A program made the translations under genes and the position numbers. Source: Oceanococcus sp964629015 (GTDB lineage Bacteria; Pseudomonadota; Gammaproteobacteria; Nevskiales; Oceanococcaceae). Taken from it: a DNA stretch of 64,000 nucleotides. Within the stretch, counting starts at the first letter, position 1. Each line of letters opens with the position of its first letter. Shown piece after piece: positions 34,857-42,205 of this stretch. The notes below the pieces were generated by a model that had not been told where the DNA came from, made no database searches, and saw only the letters and a list, made by a program, of their open reading frames with translations. The stretch is taken from contig CAZVMN010000006.1 of the NCBI GenBank assembly GCA_964629015.1, positions 1 to 64,000 on the forward strand. Reading direction: 5' to 3'.

Positions 34857-35979
34857 TGCGGCGGCGACGTCGCAGTGCAACCGTCGCCAGCAACAGCCAG
34901 ATCAGGCTCATTGAACCACCGCGCAGGCCGTTGAGATCGCCTGCGGTCGCATCCGCTTGTGGGTCGCTATCGCCAACGTCGGCACCATCATCCGCCGCCG
35001 CCACGAGCACCACACCCTGCCCCTGCGGTGACGGTGCCCACACATCACCCGGTCCCTGGTTGGAGACCACGCGCCCGGCCACTTCTGGGCAGCCGCGGGC
35101 AAACTCCGCTGGGTTACCCCTGTCCTCCGGCAAAGTGCCCGTCCCACGTTCGTCGATTGCCGCACGCAGCAGGTCCGGGTTGTTGGTGAATACGCCATCC
35201 ACACCCATGTCCAGCGCCATGTCCATGGTTTCGCGATCGTTCACCGTCCACACATGGACATCATGTCCGGCGGCATGGAAGCGCTGCACGACCAGCGGAT
35301 CCAGTTGCAGCAAAGCCATGTTCGGCGCCATGGCGTCGATATAGTCTGCGCCGGAACCGGTCAGATACCACAGCAAAGCGGGACCGCTGGTCGGCACCGC
35401 GAACAAAAATGCCGTCGGCAAAGTCGGCGCCAAATCCTTTATACGCTCCAGACTGGTCGCATCGAAACTCTGCATCAGAATCGTCGAGGTGCGCAGATCC
35501 CCGGTATCGAGCAAACCCTTGCGGCGTAATACGTCGACCAGCACGGCCTCCGCACGTCCACCCGCAGAATCCTTGGTTTCCACGTGAAAACGCATGCGCC
35601 CGTTGTGCCGCAGATAGCAATCCAGTTGCTCTTCAAACGGCACGATTTTCGCGCCACGGAAAGCCGGATCGAACCAGCCGCCAAAATCCAGCGCGCGCAA
35701 CTCCGCCAAGGTAAAGCTTTCCACGGCTCCACTGCCATCCGAAGTGCGGTCCACGGTGGTGTCGTGGATACACACCGGCACCTCGTCCTTACTCAGGAAC
35801 AAGTCACATTCGAGCATATCCACGTCCATCTCCATCGCCAGATCGTAGGCGTAGAAAGTGTGCTCAGGTGCGTAGGCGGACGCTCCACGGTGGGCGATAT
35901 TGAGCTGCGGACCGAGCTGTGCAGCCGTTGACAACGGCACCAGCGCAACAACCGCGGCGGCAAGAACTTGGCGATTCAT
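34849..35979 (-). CDS. glycerophosphodiester phosphodiesterase with GlyGly-CTERM tail
   Basis: 376 residues with signal peptide (cleavage after STAAQ). GDPD motifs: NIAHRGASAYAPEHT (catalytic His, Arg), DMLECDLFLSKD (metal-binding Glu and Asp), CIHDTTVDRT (catalytic His), VETKDS. The last about 25 residues are RGGSMSLIWLLLATVALRRRRR, interpreted as a GlyGly-CTERM sorting signal. That makes it a second rhombosortase substrate within 10 kb of the M6 protease. It hydrolyses glycerophosphodiesters such as glycerophosphocholine to glycerol-3-phosphate. A Pho-box-like pair lies about 55 bp upstream. It converges on phoD with an 8-bp overlap. Confidence 0.92.
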   Translation of the reverse strand: MNRQVLAAAVVALVPLSTAAQLGPQLNIAHRGASAYAPEHTFYAYDLAMEMDVDMLECDLFLSKDEVPVCIHDTTVDRTSDGSGAVESFTLAELRALDFGGWFDPAFRGAKIVPFEEQLDCYLRHNGRMRFHVETKDSAGGRAEAVLVDVLRRKGLLDTGDLRTSTILMQSFDATSLERIKDLAPTLPTAFLFAVPTSGPALLWYLTGSGADYIDAMAPNMALLQLDPLVVQRFHAAGHDVHVWTVNDRETMDMALDMGVDGVFTNNPDLLRAAIDERGTGTLPEDRGNPAEFARGCPEVAGRVVSNQGPGDVWAPSPQGQGVVLVAAADDGADVGDSDPQADATAGDLNGLRGGSMSLIWLLLATVALRRRRRII

Positions 35980-36034
35980 AGTGTTTTTGTGTGACTGCGA
36001 ACCGTGCAGTATGCGAGAACAAGCTTACGTTTCG

Positions 36035-36052
36035 GTGACATCAGTTTCGCAG
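36035..36052 (-). promoter_or_regulatory. possible Pho box for the GlyGly-CTERM GDPD gene
   Basis: On the minus strand CTGCGAA-ACTG-ATGTCAC, 55 bp before the GDPD start and overlapping the end of the acyltransferase gene. The second unit is good, the first weak. Confidence 0.4.
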
Positions 36053-36718
36053 CGGCCACGACAGGCGCTCTGGTCGGCAAGGAGCGCCATGCTCACGAAA
36101 AAACTGCAGCAGGTGTTTCAGGTCGGCATCGTAGTCCATGCTCGGCTCAAATACGGGCCCGATGATGAATTCGCGGCGCTGGAAATTGGCCGCCGCCGGC
36201 ACGATCGGAACCCCTGCACCCACGGCGATGCGATGAAAACCTTTCTTCCATACACGCGCCGCTTTGCGAGTGCCCTCTGGGGTCATCAGCAAGACCATTT
36301 GCTCCCTCTCCCGAAAAGCATCAATGGTTTGTTCGACCAAACCCTTGGGGCTGGCCCGATCAATCGGCACGGCACCGAACCAGCGCAGCACGCTTCCCAA
36401 TGGCCACCAGAATACGGTGTCTTTGATCATCACGGTGGCGCGCAAGCCCAGTGCCAACAGTCCCGCCAAGCCAAATACGGCATCAATGTTTGAGGTGTGT
36501 GGCGCTCCGATCACCACGAAACGTGGCGCATTGGGCAGTTCACCGATGATCGTCCAGCCAAACAACCGCAGAACAAAGCGCCCAAAACCACGTGAGCAGC
36601 GACCGCCTCGTTGCGGCACTTGCGGTCCAAGCGATGGAATCAAACTTCTCCTCCCCTCGATCCCCTGCGCAAATCTTAACGCTGTTGTCATCAAGCTGTT
36701 ACGCAGTTTGCTGATCAT
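36041..36718 (-). CDS. lysophospholipid acyltransferase-family protein (PlsC-like)
   Basis: 225 residues. The glycerolipid acyltransferase motifs are present: GAPHTSNIDAVFG (the H-x4-D catalytic motif), FGAVPIDRASPKG, LLMTPEGTRKAARVWKKGF (block III) and VPIVPAA (block IV). A weak hydrophobic segment follows the H-x4-D motif. The start may be the ATG at 36718 or at 36691 (MTTALRFAQG); the latter lies in the Pho box of the divergent gene. It acylates an acceptor lipid at the inner membrane. Placed among Pho-regulated lipid phosphodiesterases, it could act in membrane remodelling during phosphate starvation, for example on a phosphorus-free lipid; this is speculation. Confidence 0.85.
   Translation of the reverse strand: MISKLRNSLMTTALRFAQGIEGRRSLIPSLGPQVPQRGGRCSRGFGRFVLRLFGWTIIGELPNAPRFVVIGAPHTSNIDAVFGLAGLLALGLRATVMIKDTVFWWPLGSVLRWFGAVPIDRASPKGLVEQTIDAFREREQMVLLMTPEGTRKAARVWKKGFHRIAVGAGVPIVPAAANFQRREFIIGPVFEPSMDYDADLKHLLQFFREHGAPCRPERLSWPLRN
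36685..36702 (+). promoter_or_regulatory. Pho box for the purple-acid-phosphatase-like gene
   Basis: TTGTCAT-CAAG-CTGTTAC, two units with 11-bp period matching 6/7 and 5/7 of the consensus, 43 bp before the ATG at 36746. The same CAAG spacer occurs in the box at 13359. Confidence 0.6.
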
Positions 36719-36745
36719 GCGCGGCTTTTTTCGGAGAATGATGAG

Positions 36746-38389
36746 ATGCGGCGATTGGTCCTGATATCGATTCTGGTGAGTCTGGCTGCTTGTCAGGGCG
36801 GACGAGGTGATTCGCTCTCATCGTTGCCGAGTCTGTCGGACGATGATGCGGGCATCCAACTCAGCGTGCCCGCCCTGCAGGGTTTTCTGGTCAACCCCTA
36901 TCTACAGAATCCTGGCCCGAGTCAGATGACCGTGATGTTCGAACCGGAGGACAGCGCGATCGGTGATGCAATGGCGGTGGAATACCGTGTCCTGGGCTCC
37001 AAGGATTGGCAGACGACTGAAGCCATGCGGGAGTCGATCAACCGGCTCAATCTGGACGCCGGAAGCGATCTCGGACAGTCCGTCTACGCTGCGCGCCTGA
37101 ACGGCTTAAGTTCCAACACCACCTACGAATATCGGGTGGTGACGGGCGCCGGTACAACATCCACCCTGCGCTTCAAGACCTGGCCACAGAACGGCGACGG
37201 CGTGCCCCGTGGTCGCTTCATCGTGATTTCAGACATTCAAGGCAACAATCGCGAGTGGCTGACGCGCGTATTTGAGCAGGGCGTGATCCGGCGCGATTGC
37301 AATGGCGACGTACTGAGCTGTGTCGAGCGCTTCGCCGGTATCATTATCACCGGCGATCTGGTCGACGATGGCGACAACATTGAGCAGTGGCGTGAAGAGT
37401 ATTTTGCCGTGGGTGACAGCTTGTTCCGATACCTGCCGCAACTCATGATCATCGGCAACCACGATTACGCGCTGAGCAACTATTTGTATTACGCCGCCCC
37501 GCCTTCAAACGGGTCCGCAGGACACGCCGAAGAGTGGTACCAGATGGATTATCTGAATTTCCGCTTTCTCGGCATGCAGTCCAATTTGACGGTCCAGAGT
37601 GGTGCCACGCAACTCATCGAGCAGGAGCTGTTTTTTCGCCGCGCTCTGAATGATACGCGGCACAACGACGCTATCGATTACCTCTTCGTTGGCATACACG
37701 CGCCCTGCAAGTCGGAACTGTGGATTTCCGGAGAGAACCTGCAGGTCTGCCACTTTGTTGAAGCTTTGGAATCGTTCTCCGCGGACACCGGCACCATCAC
37801 TGGCCATCTGTTCGGGCACACCCATGGGTATAGCCGCGGGCAATCTCGCGATGTCAGCCATCTCTGGATGAACGCCGCCTCTGCGGGTGGTCGCATCGAC
37901 GATTGGGGTGACTACGCCCAAGCAGATTACGACGAGTTTGAATCGACCTGGGACGAATACGGCTACTCGATCCTCGAATTCAGCACCGAAGGCGTACCTC
38001 AGGTCAGCACCCAGCGCCGGACCGGCGGCGACGATCATCAGAATTATACCGACGCGTTCGAACCGTCCAGTGACCGCGATGAGTTGCACATTGGCGGCAA
38101 CAATCAGGCACCCAGCAAACCCACAGCGCTGTCGCCAGAGGCCGTGGTCAACACAGCGGATGTGCTGCTGCGTGCTCAGTACGATGACCCTGATGGTGAC
38201 AGCTTGCTAGAAGCGCATTGGCAGTTACGTCGCGCGGGCGAGACCTATGACCAGGCCTTGCTCGACATCTGGGGTAATGAAACGCGCGCCCGCAATGAGT
38301 GGTTCCGCCAGGACCTCAATGCCGACATCAGCGTCGACGCCTGGCGCGTGCCCTACCTCAGCGATGGCGCGTATTGCTGGCGCGTGTGA
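36746..38389 (+). CDS. purple-acid-phosphatase-like metallophosphoesterase lipoprotein, cut short by an in-frame TGA
   Basis: 547 residues up to the TGA. It begins with a lipoprotein signal (ILVSLAAC, C15). An N-terminal fibronectin-III-like domain (NPYLQNPGPSQMTVMFEP) typical of purple acid phosphatases follows. The metallophosphoesterase domain reads VISDIQGNN, TGDLVDDGDN, IGNHDYAL, VGIHAPCKS and GHLFGHTHGYSRG, so the catalytic core is intact. A further beta-sandwich domain is interrupted at YCWRV, where TGA (38387-38389) stands in place of an expected arginine codon. The same frame then continues open for another 233 codons to 39091. The shortened protein may still be active. A Pho box is 43 bp upstream. 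Confidence 0.85.
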   Translation: MRRLVLISILVSLAACQGGRGDSLSSLPSLSDDDAGIQLSVPALQGFLVNPYLQNPGPSQMTVMFEPEDSAIGDAMAVEYRVLGSKDWQTTEAMRESINRLNLDAGSDLGQSVYAARLNGLSSNTTYEYRVVTGAGTTSTLRFKTWPQNGDGVPRGRFIVISDIQGNNREWLTRVFEQGVIRRDCNGDVLSCVERFAGIIITGDLVDDGDNIEQWREEYFAVGDSLFRYLPQLMIIGNHDYALSNYLYYAAPPSNGSAGHAEEWYQMDYLNFRFLGMQSNLTVQSGATQLIEQELFFRRALNDTRHNDAIDYLFVGIHAPCKSELWISGENLQVCHFVEALESFSADTGTITGHLFGHTHGYSRGQSRDVSHLWMNAASAGGRIDDWGDYAQADYDEFESTWDEYGYSILEFSTEGVPQVSTQRRTGGDDHQNYTDAFEPSSDRDELHIGGNNQAPSKPTALSPEAVVNTADVLLRAQYDDPDGDSLLEAHWQLRRAGETYDQALLDIWGNETRARNEWFRQDLNADISVDAWRVPYLSDGAYCWRV

Positions 38390-39091
38390 TTTCGCGATGA
38401 GCATTGGGCCTGGTCAGGGTTCTCAGATGATCATTGTTTCGCGGTTCAGGCCGGTGAGCGAGCGCCCAACCTGATACACAACGGCGATGCCGAAAACGGC
38501 ATCGAAGGCTGGACCGTCGAACGAGGCCAACTCGAATCACTCAACACACTCAGTGCCCTGCCCGCTCTGCTGCGCGTTCCGCCGGCCGGCTGCGCTGCGA
38601 TCCTGCCCACTCAAGGTGCCCACTGGTTTGCGTTGGGCGGCTGCCTGAACCCACTGGAGGACGGCGCCGAGTTTGACTACAGCGTAGCCAGCCAGCGCAT
38701 TGATCTCAGCGCGCTGGAACTGCCACCACACAGTCTGCTGGTTTTAAGTGCCGATCTGCGCAACACAAGCAAATGGGATGTTCCGACCGCGCGCCTGCAT
38801 CTGCTCGACGCCACCGGGGCTCGTCTTGCAAGTGCAAAACCGATCATCAATCAGAGTGGGCAATGGCAGCGGCATACGACATCCATCGCAATTCCCGCAG
38901 CAGCAACAACCGCCGTTGTCGAGCTGACCGGCTTGCGCCAGGACGGCAAGGAGGGTGACGCATTCTTCGACGACATCGAAGCCTTCAGTGTCAGCGGCGC
39001 TGCGATCGCACAGCCACTGCCCAAACTCAGCCCGGGCAACGGCATGGCCCTCAAACCCAAGAAAGACATCCCCATTCCACCGCTCAATTAG
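38390..39091 (+). pseudogene. orphaned C-terminal part of the preceding phosphoesterase (in-frame continuation after TGA)
   Basis: Reading on in the same frame directly after the TGA gives FRDEHWAWSGFSDDHCFAV, which completes the W-x-V-R-x-R-D...W-S-x-W-S pattern of the interrupted Ig/FN3-like domain. A carbohydrate-binding-like jelly-roll segment (NLIHNGDAENGIEGW to DAFFDDIEAFSV) and a Pro-rich C-terminus follow. There are no stops or shifts until TAG at 39089-39091. No good start codon or Shine-Dalgarno suggests independent translation; the first ATG-led stretch begins only at 38633. The intact original would have been 781 residues. Its stop overlaps the convergent GDPD gene by 8 bp. Confidence 0.75.
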
Positions 39092-40796
39092 ACGTGGCGT
39101 ACATCGAGGCCGGATTGCCCTCGCTTCCAACAAGAACCGTATGGTCGAGCCCGACGAAGGTGCCGGCCTCGATCTGGGGGTAATCTGGAACGTTAAGAAT
39201 CTGAGGTGGCTGATTGAGCGCGTCCAACCAACTTTGACCGGGCTCGCGGATAAACCGATAGCTTTTGTCCAATGTCACAATCAGCGCCGCACGTCCGTCG
39301 GCGCTGAACTCAAACGCGGTTGGTGACACATCGGTGATGTCACCGGTCTGGGCCAGCTGGCCACCACTGGGCAGTGGCAGACTTTTGATCTCACCGACGA
39401 ACTCGGCCTGAACAGCGTCGCGGCCAGCCGGATACAACGGCACCCTGTACAGCCGGGGATAGGGATCACGTTTGCTCAGCAGATAAATCCGTCCCTCTTC
39501 GGCATCCACCGCAACGCCCTCGCAGTCACGCGGTCCGTCGGGATAGAACACGCTAAGACTTCGGTAATCGTTGGTCGACCCACCGTACGGAGGCGCCGAC
39601 GGCTCACGCACCACATGCAGACGCACTTGTCGCCGAGCGGCACTATTGTCACCCACGTCAGCGAGCAACAACCAGGCCTCGCCGTCACTGACAAAGCTGC
39701 TCATGTCCTCCCAGTCCACCGCAAACGCAGCAGTCAGCTTCAAAGCGCCCAGATCGCGCCCACTGCCATCGAAGGCGAATACCCGCGCACGGTCGCCAGA
39801 ATCGTTGTGCCCCCAATAAACACCTGGGTATCGCTGGCTCCGCGCGATACCACTGAGCTCGCTGATTGCAGAGTTCATCAGAGAAAATTCACCCGCGGCG
39901 AGCTCCCCGCCCTGCGTCACCGCACGCAAGCGCTCGGGTTGATCGGTGATGATGCCGTCCACACCCATCTCCACCAGCTCACGCATGCGCGTCTCGTCGT
40001 TGACCGTATAAACACTGATCTGAAATCCGCGTTGATGAATGTCCTCCACCAGCGCGCGATCCACCACGCTGTGGCTGGGATTGATCGAATCCGCGTAAGT
40101 CGTAACGCGCGCCCAGGTGTCCGCGTCTTGCGGTGGATTTCCGAGCAAGCCAATGGGCACGTCTGGATGAATCTCCGCATAGGACGACATGGAATTCCAA
40201 TCAAAGGATTGGACGATGAGTTGCTGCACCGCTCGACCATCGACGACCCAGCCCGAGTGCTCAAGCTCCTGGGCGATCGCGCTCTCAATCCCCGGATACA
40301 GGTCGGGGCTTTTCACTTCCAGCAGCAAGCCAGCGCGGTCATACAGAAGATCCAGAATGGTCCGGAGATCGGGAACCGGTTCACCGCTGTACGCGAAATT
40401 CCCCGGGTCCTTGCTAAACCCGAACCAGCGGCCCGCGTCCAGGGCCATCATCTCGTCCAGGGTGAACGCCGCGACGTTCCAGGGCGCACGCAAGGGGTAC
40501 CGTGCGGGAGCGTTGGTGGTGCGACTCAGTGTCGTGTCATGCATCACGACCAATCGACCATCAGCGGACATCTGCACATCGATCTCCACAAAGTCCGAGC
40601 CGGCCTGTACCCCAAGTTCGACAGCAATGGCGGTATTTTCCGGCGCCACCGCTGAGTAACCACGGTGAGCGATAACCAAAGGCCGGGATGTATCAGGGGC
40701 ATCTCGAAAATCCCCAACGCTTCCAAAGCGGCCACCTGAACACCCGACAAGTCCCACAAAAACCAGAACAATATAGGCTGAGAAAAGAAAACGCAT
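39084..40796 (-). CDS. GDPD - beta-propeller fusion lipoprotein
   Basis: 570 residues from MRFLFSAYIVLVFVGLVGC, a lipoprotein signal with lipobox LVGC (C19). Residues about 40-290 are a glycerophosphodiester phosphodiesterase: IAHRGYSAVAPENT, DFVEIDVQMSADG, VMHDTTLSRTT, LLEVKSP and GVDGIITDQPERL. Residues about 300-570 are a separate propeller-like domain with SGIARSQRYPGVYWGHNDSG, VDWEDMSSF, LLADVGDNSAARR and a C-terminal TAFEFSADGRAALIVT. It resembles the HNDSGD/DWEDI phytase-like family of unknown substrate. The start ATG is supported by the signal sequence. A Pho-box-like pair lies 47 bp upstream. It may combine diester hydrolysis with substrate binding or a second phosphatase activity. 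Confidence 0.85.
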   Translation of the reverse strand: MRFLFSAYIVLVFVGLVGCSGGRFGSVGDFRDAPDTSRPLVIAHRGYSAVAPENTAIAVELGVQAGSDFVEIDVQMSADGRLVVMHDTTLSRTTNAPARYPLRAPWNVAAFTLDEMMALDAGRWFGFSKDPGNFAYSGEPVPDLRTILDLLYDRAGLLLEVKSPDLYPGIESAIAQELEHSGWVVDGRAVQQLIVQSFDWNSMSSYAEIHPDVPIGLLGNPPQDADTWARVTTYADSINPSHSVVDRALVEDIHQRGFQISVYTVNDETRMRELVEMGVDGIITDQPERLRAVTQGGELAAGEFSLMNSAISELSGIARSQRYPGVYWGHNDSGDRARVFAFDGSGRDLGALKLTAAFAVDWEDMSSFVSDGEAWLLLADVGDNSAARRQVRLHVVREPSAPPYGGSTNDYRSLSVFYPDGPRDCEGVAVDAEEGRIYLLSKRDPYPRLYRVPLYPAGRDAVQAEFVGEIKSLPLPSGGQLAQTGDITDVSPTAFEFSADGRAALIVTLDKSYRFIREPGQSWLDALNQPPQILNVPDYPQIEAGTFVGLDHTVLVGSEGNPASMYATSN

Positions 40797-40842
40797 GTCA
40801 TGTATCGAACGAGAAAACAGCACCACAGACTAGTGCTCGCAC

Positions 40843-40860
40843 ATGACAAGGCGATGGCGC
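40843..40860 (-). promoter_or_regulatory. Pho box for the GDPD-propeller gene
   Basis: On the minus strand GCGCCAT-CGCC-TTGTCAT, 11-bp period; the unit nearest the gene matches 6/7 of the consensus and lies 46 bp before the start at 40796. Confidence 0.5.
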
Positions 40861-40877
40861 CGACACAAAGCTTTCAC
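40860..40877 (+). promoter_or_regulatory. weak Pho box for phoX
   Basis: CCGACAC-AAAG-CTTTCAC on the plus strand, 44 bp before the phoX start. Each unit matches only 4-5 of 7 positions, but spacing, orientation and distance agree with the other boxes of this region. Confidence 0.4.
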
Positions 40878-40921
40878 ATTCGCTTGCGATAGTTGCGGGT
40901 TTAAACCTTCAAGATCTCACG

Positions 40922-42205
40922 ATGCTGTTCAAACGCTTGCAAACTCTCGCCCCCACAGACCCACAACGCCGACGTCTGCTGCAACAAGGCCTTACGCTTT
41001 CCGGCGTTGTGGCCTCCGGCCTGTCATTGCATGGGTGCGGCGCAGATCGGGGTATCAGCGGCGCTTTGAGCGCATCCCTTGGCAAGATCGGCGATCTGCT
41101 GCCACCGGATGAAAACAAGGTGGCCCTGCCTCCCGGTTTTTCATCGCGCATCATCGCGCGCACGGGCGAAGTGGTGGCTGGCACCAACTACACCTGGCAT
41201 ATCGATCCGGACGGCGGCGCGACCTTTCCCACCGATGATGGTGGCTGGATTTATGTCTCCAACAGCGAGGACACGCCGGGCGGCGTTGGCGCCCTGCGTT
41301 TCGACAAGAATGCCAACATCGTCGATGCGTATTCGATCTGCAGCAACACCCGCAACAATTGCGCCGGTGGCCCCACGCCTTGGGGCACCTGGATCACCTG
41401 CGAGGAAAGCGAAGGTGGCTACGCCATCGAGTGCGATCCCTACGGCGACATGGCGCCACGTGAATTGCCCGCCATGGGGCGCTACAACCACGAAGCCGTG
41501 GCCATCGATCCGCTGCACCAAGCGGCCTTTTTGACAGAAGATCGCGGCGACGGTGGTTTCTACAAATGTGTGCCCAATCAGTATCCCGATTTCGCCAGCG
41601 GTGAGCTGTTCATCGCCGAAATCATTGATGACCAATTGCCGGGCCCAAGCAAAGTGGTCTGGAACAAAGTCGACGATCCGTCGGCCAACACCTTCGAGTT
41701 GGTCAATCCGCTCAATCCCAGCCAGCGACTGGTCACGGAACGCAATCCAACCCGACAGCAGACCAGCTATACCCCGTTCAACGGCGGTGAAGGCATCTGG
41801 TATTTCCAAGGCATCATCTACTTCTCCAGCAAGGGCGACAGCCGCATCTGGGCCTACGACACGGTCAACGAAACCATCGAGCTGGTTTACGACCTGGCCA
41901 CTCAGCAGGTCGCCGAAGGCGATGTGCCGCCGCTGTTTGAAGTGGACAATGTGACGGTATCCGGCACCGGGGATGTGATTGTGGCGGAAGACCGAGGCGA
42001 TCTGCGCCTGGTGGTCATCGCACCGGATCGCACACTCAAAACCTTGGTCAAAGTCCACCACAGCGGTTCCGAACTGACCGGACCGGCATTTTCACCGGAT
42101 GGCCGTTTCCTCTATTTTAGTTCGCAACGTGGCGACAACAACGAAGGTGGTATCACCTACGAAATCACTCTGCCGGCTGAATTGGTAACGCCGGTTCCAA
42201 TCTGA
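40922..42205 (+). CDS. phoX: PhoX-family alkaline phosphatase
   Basis: 427 residues. The N-terminus carries QRRRLLQQGLTLSGVVASGLSL followed by HGC, a twin-arginine signal with a possible lipobox. Family motifs: NCAGGPTPWGTWITCEE (about residues 145-160), GRYNHEAVAIDP, AAFLTEDRGDGGFYKCVP, and VEDRGD-like VAEDRGDLRLVV near the C-terminus. All are Fe/Ca ligand regions of PhoX (DUF839). Length is shorter than the large marine PhoX enzymes (about 600) but typical of the compact subgroup. It releases phosphate from monoesters outside the cytoplasm. It is divergent from the GDPD-propeller gene with possible Pho boxes in both directions. Its stop codon abuts that of the convergent dehydrogenase gene. 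Confidence 0.9.
   Translation: MLFKRLQTLAPTDPQRRRLLQQGLTLSGVVASGLSLHGCGADRGISGALSASLGKIGDLLPPDENKVALPPGFSSRIIARTGEVVAGTNYTWHIDPDGGATFPTDDGGWIYVSNSEDTPGGVGALRFDKNANIVDAYSICSNTRNNCAGGPTPWGTWITCEESEGGYAIECDPYGDMAPRELPAMGRYNHEAVAIDPLHQAAFLTEDRGDGGFYKCVPNQYPDFASGELFIAEIIDDQLPGPSKVVWNKVDDPSANTFELVNPLNPSQRLVTERNPTRQQTSYTPFNGGEGIWYFQGIIYFSSKGDSRIWAYDTVNETIELVYDLATQQVAEGDVPPLFEVDNVTVSGTGDVIVAEDRGDLRLVVIAPDRTLKTLVKVHHSGSELTGPAFSPDGRFLYFSSQRGDNNEGGITYEITLPAELVTPVPI

Noticed and set aside
38387..38450. Selenocysteine insertion at the TGA, because GGTC occurs 22 bases downstream in a small possible hairpin
   Set aside because: The stem is only three base pairs before a mismatch, the spacing is off compared with the E. 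coli SECIS, the position expects arginine, and this enzyme family is not known to use selenium.
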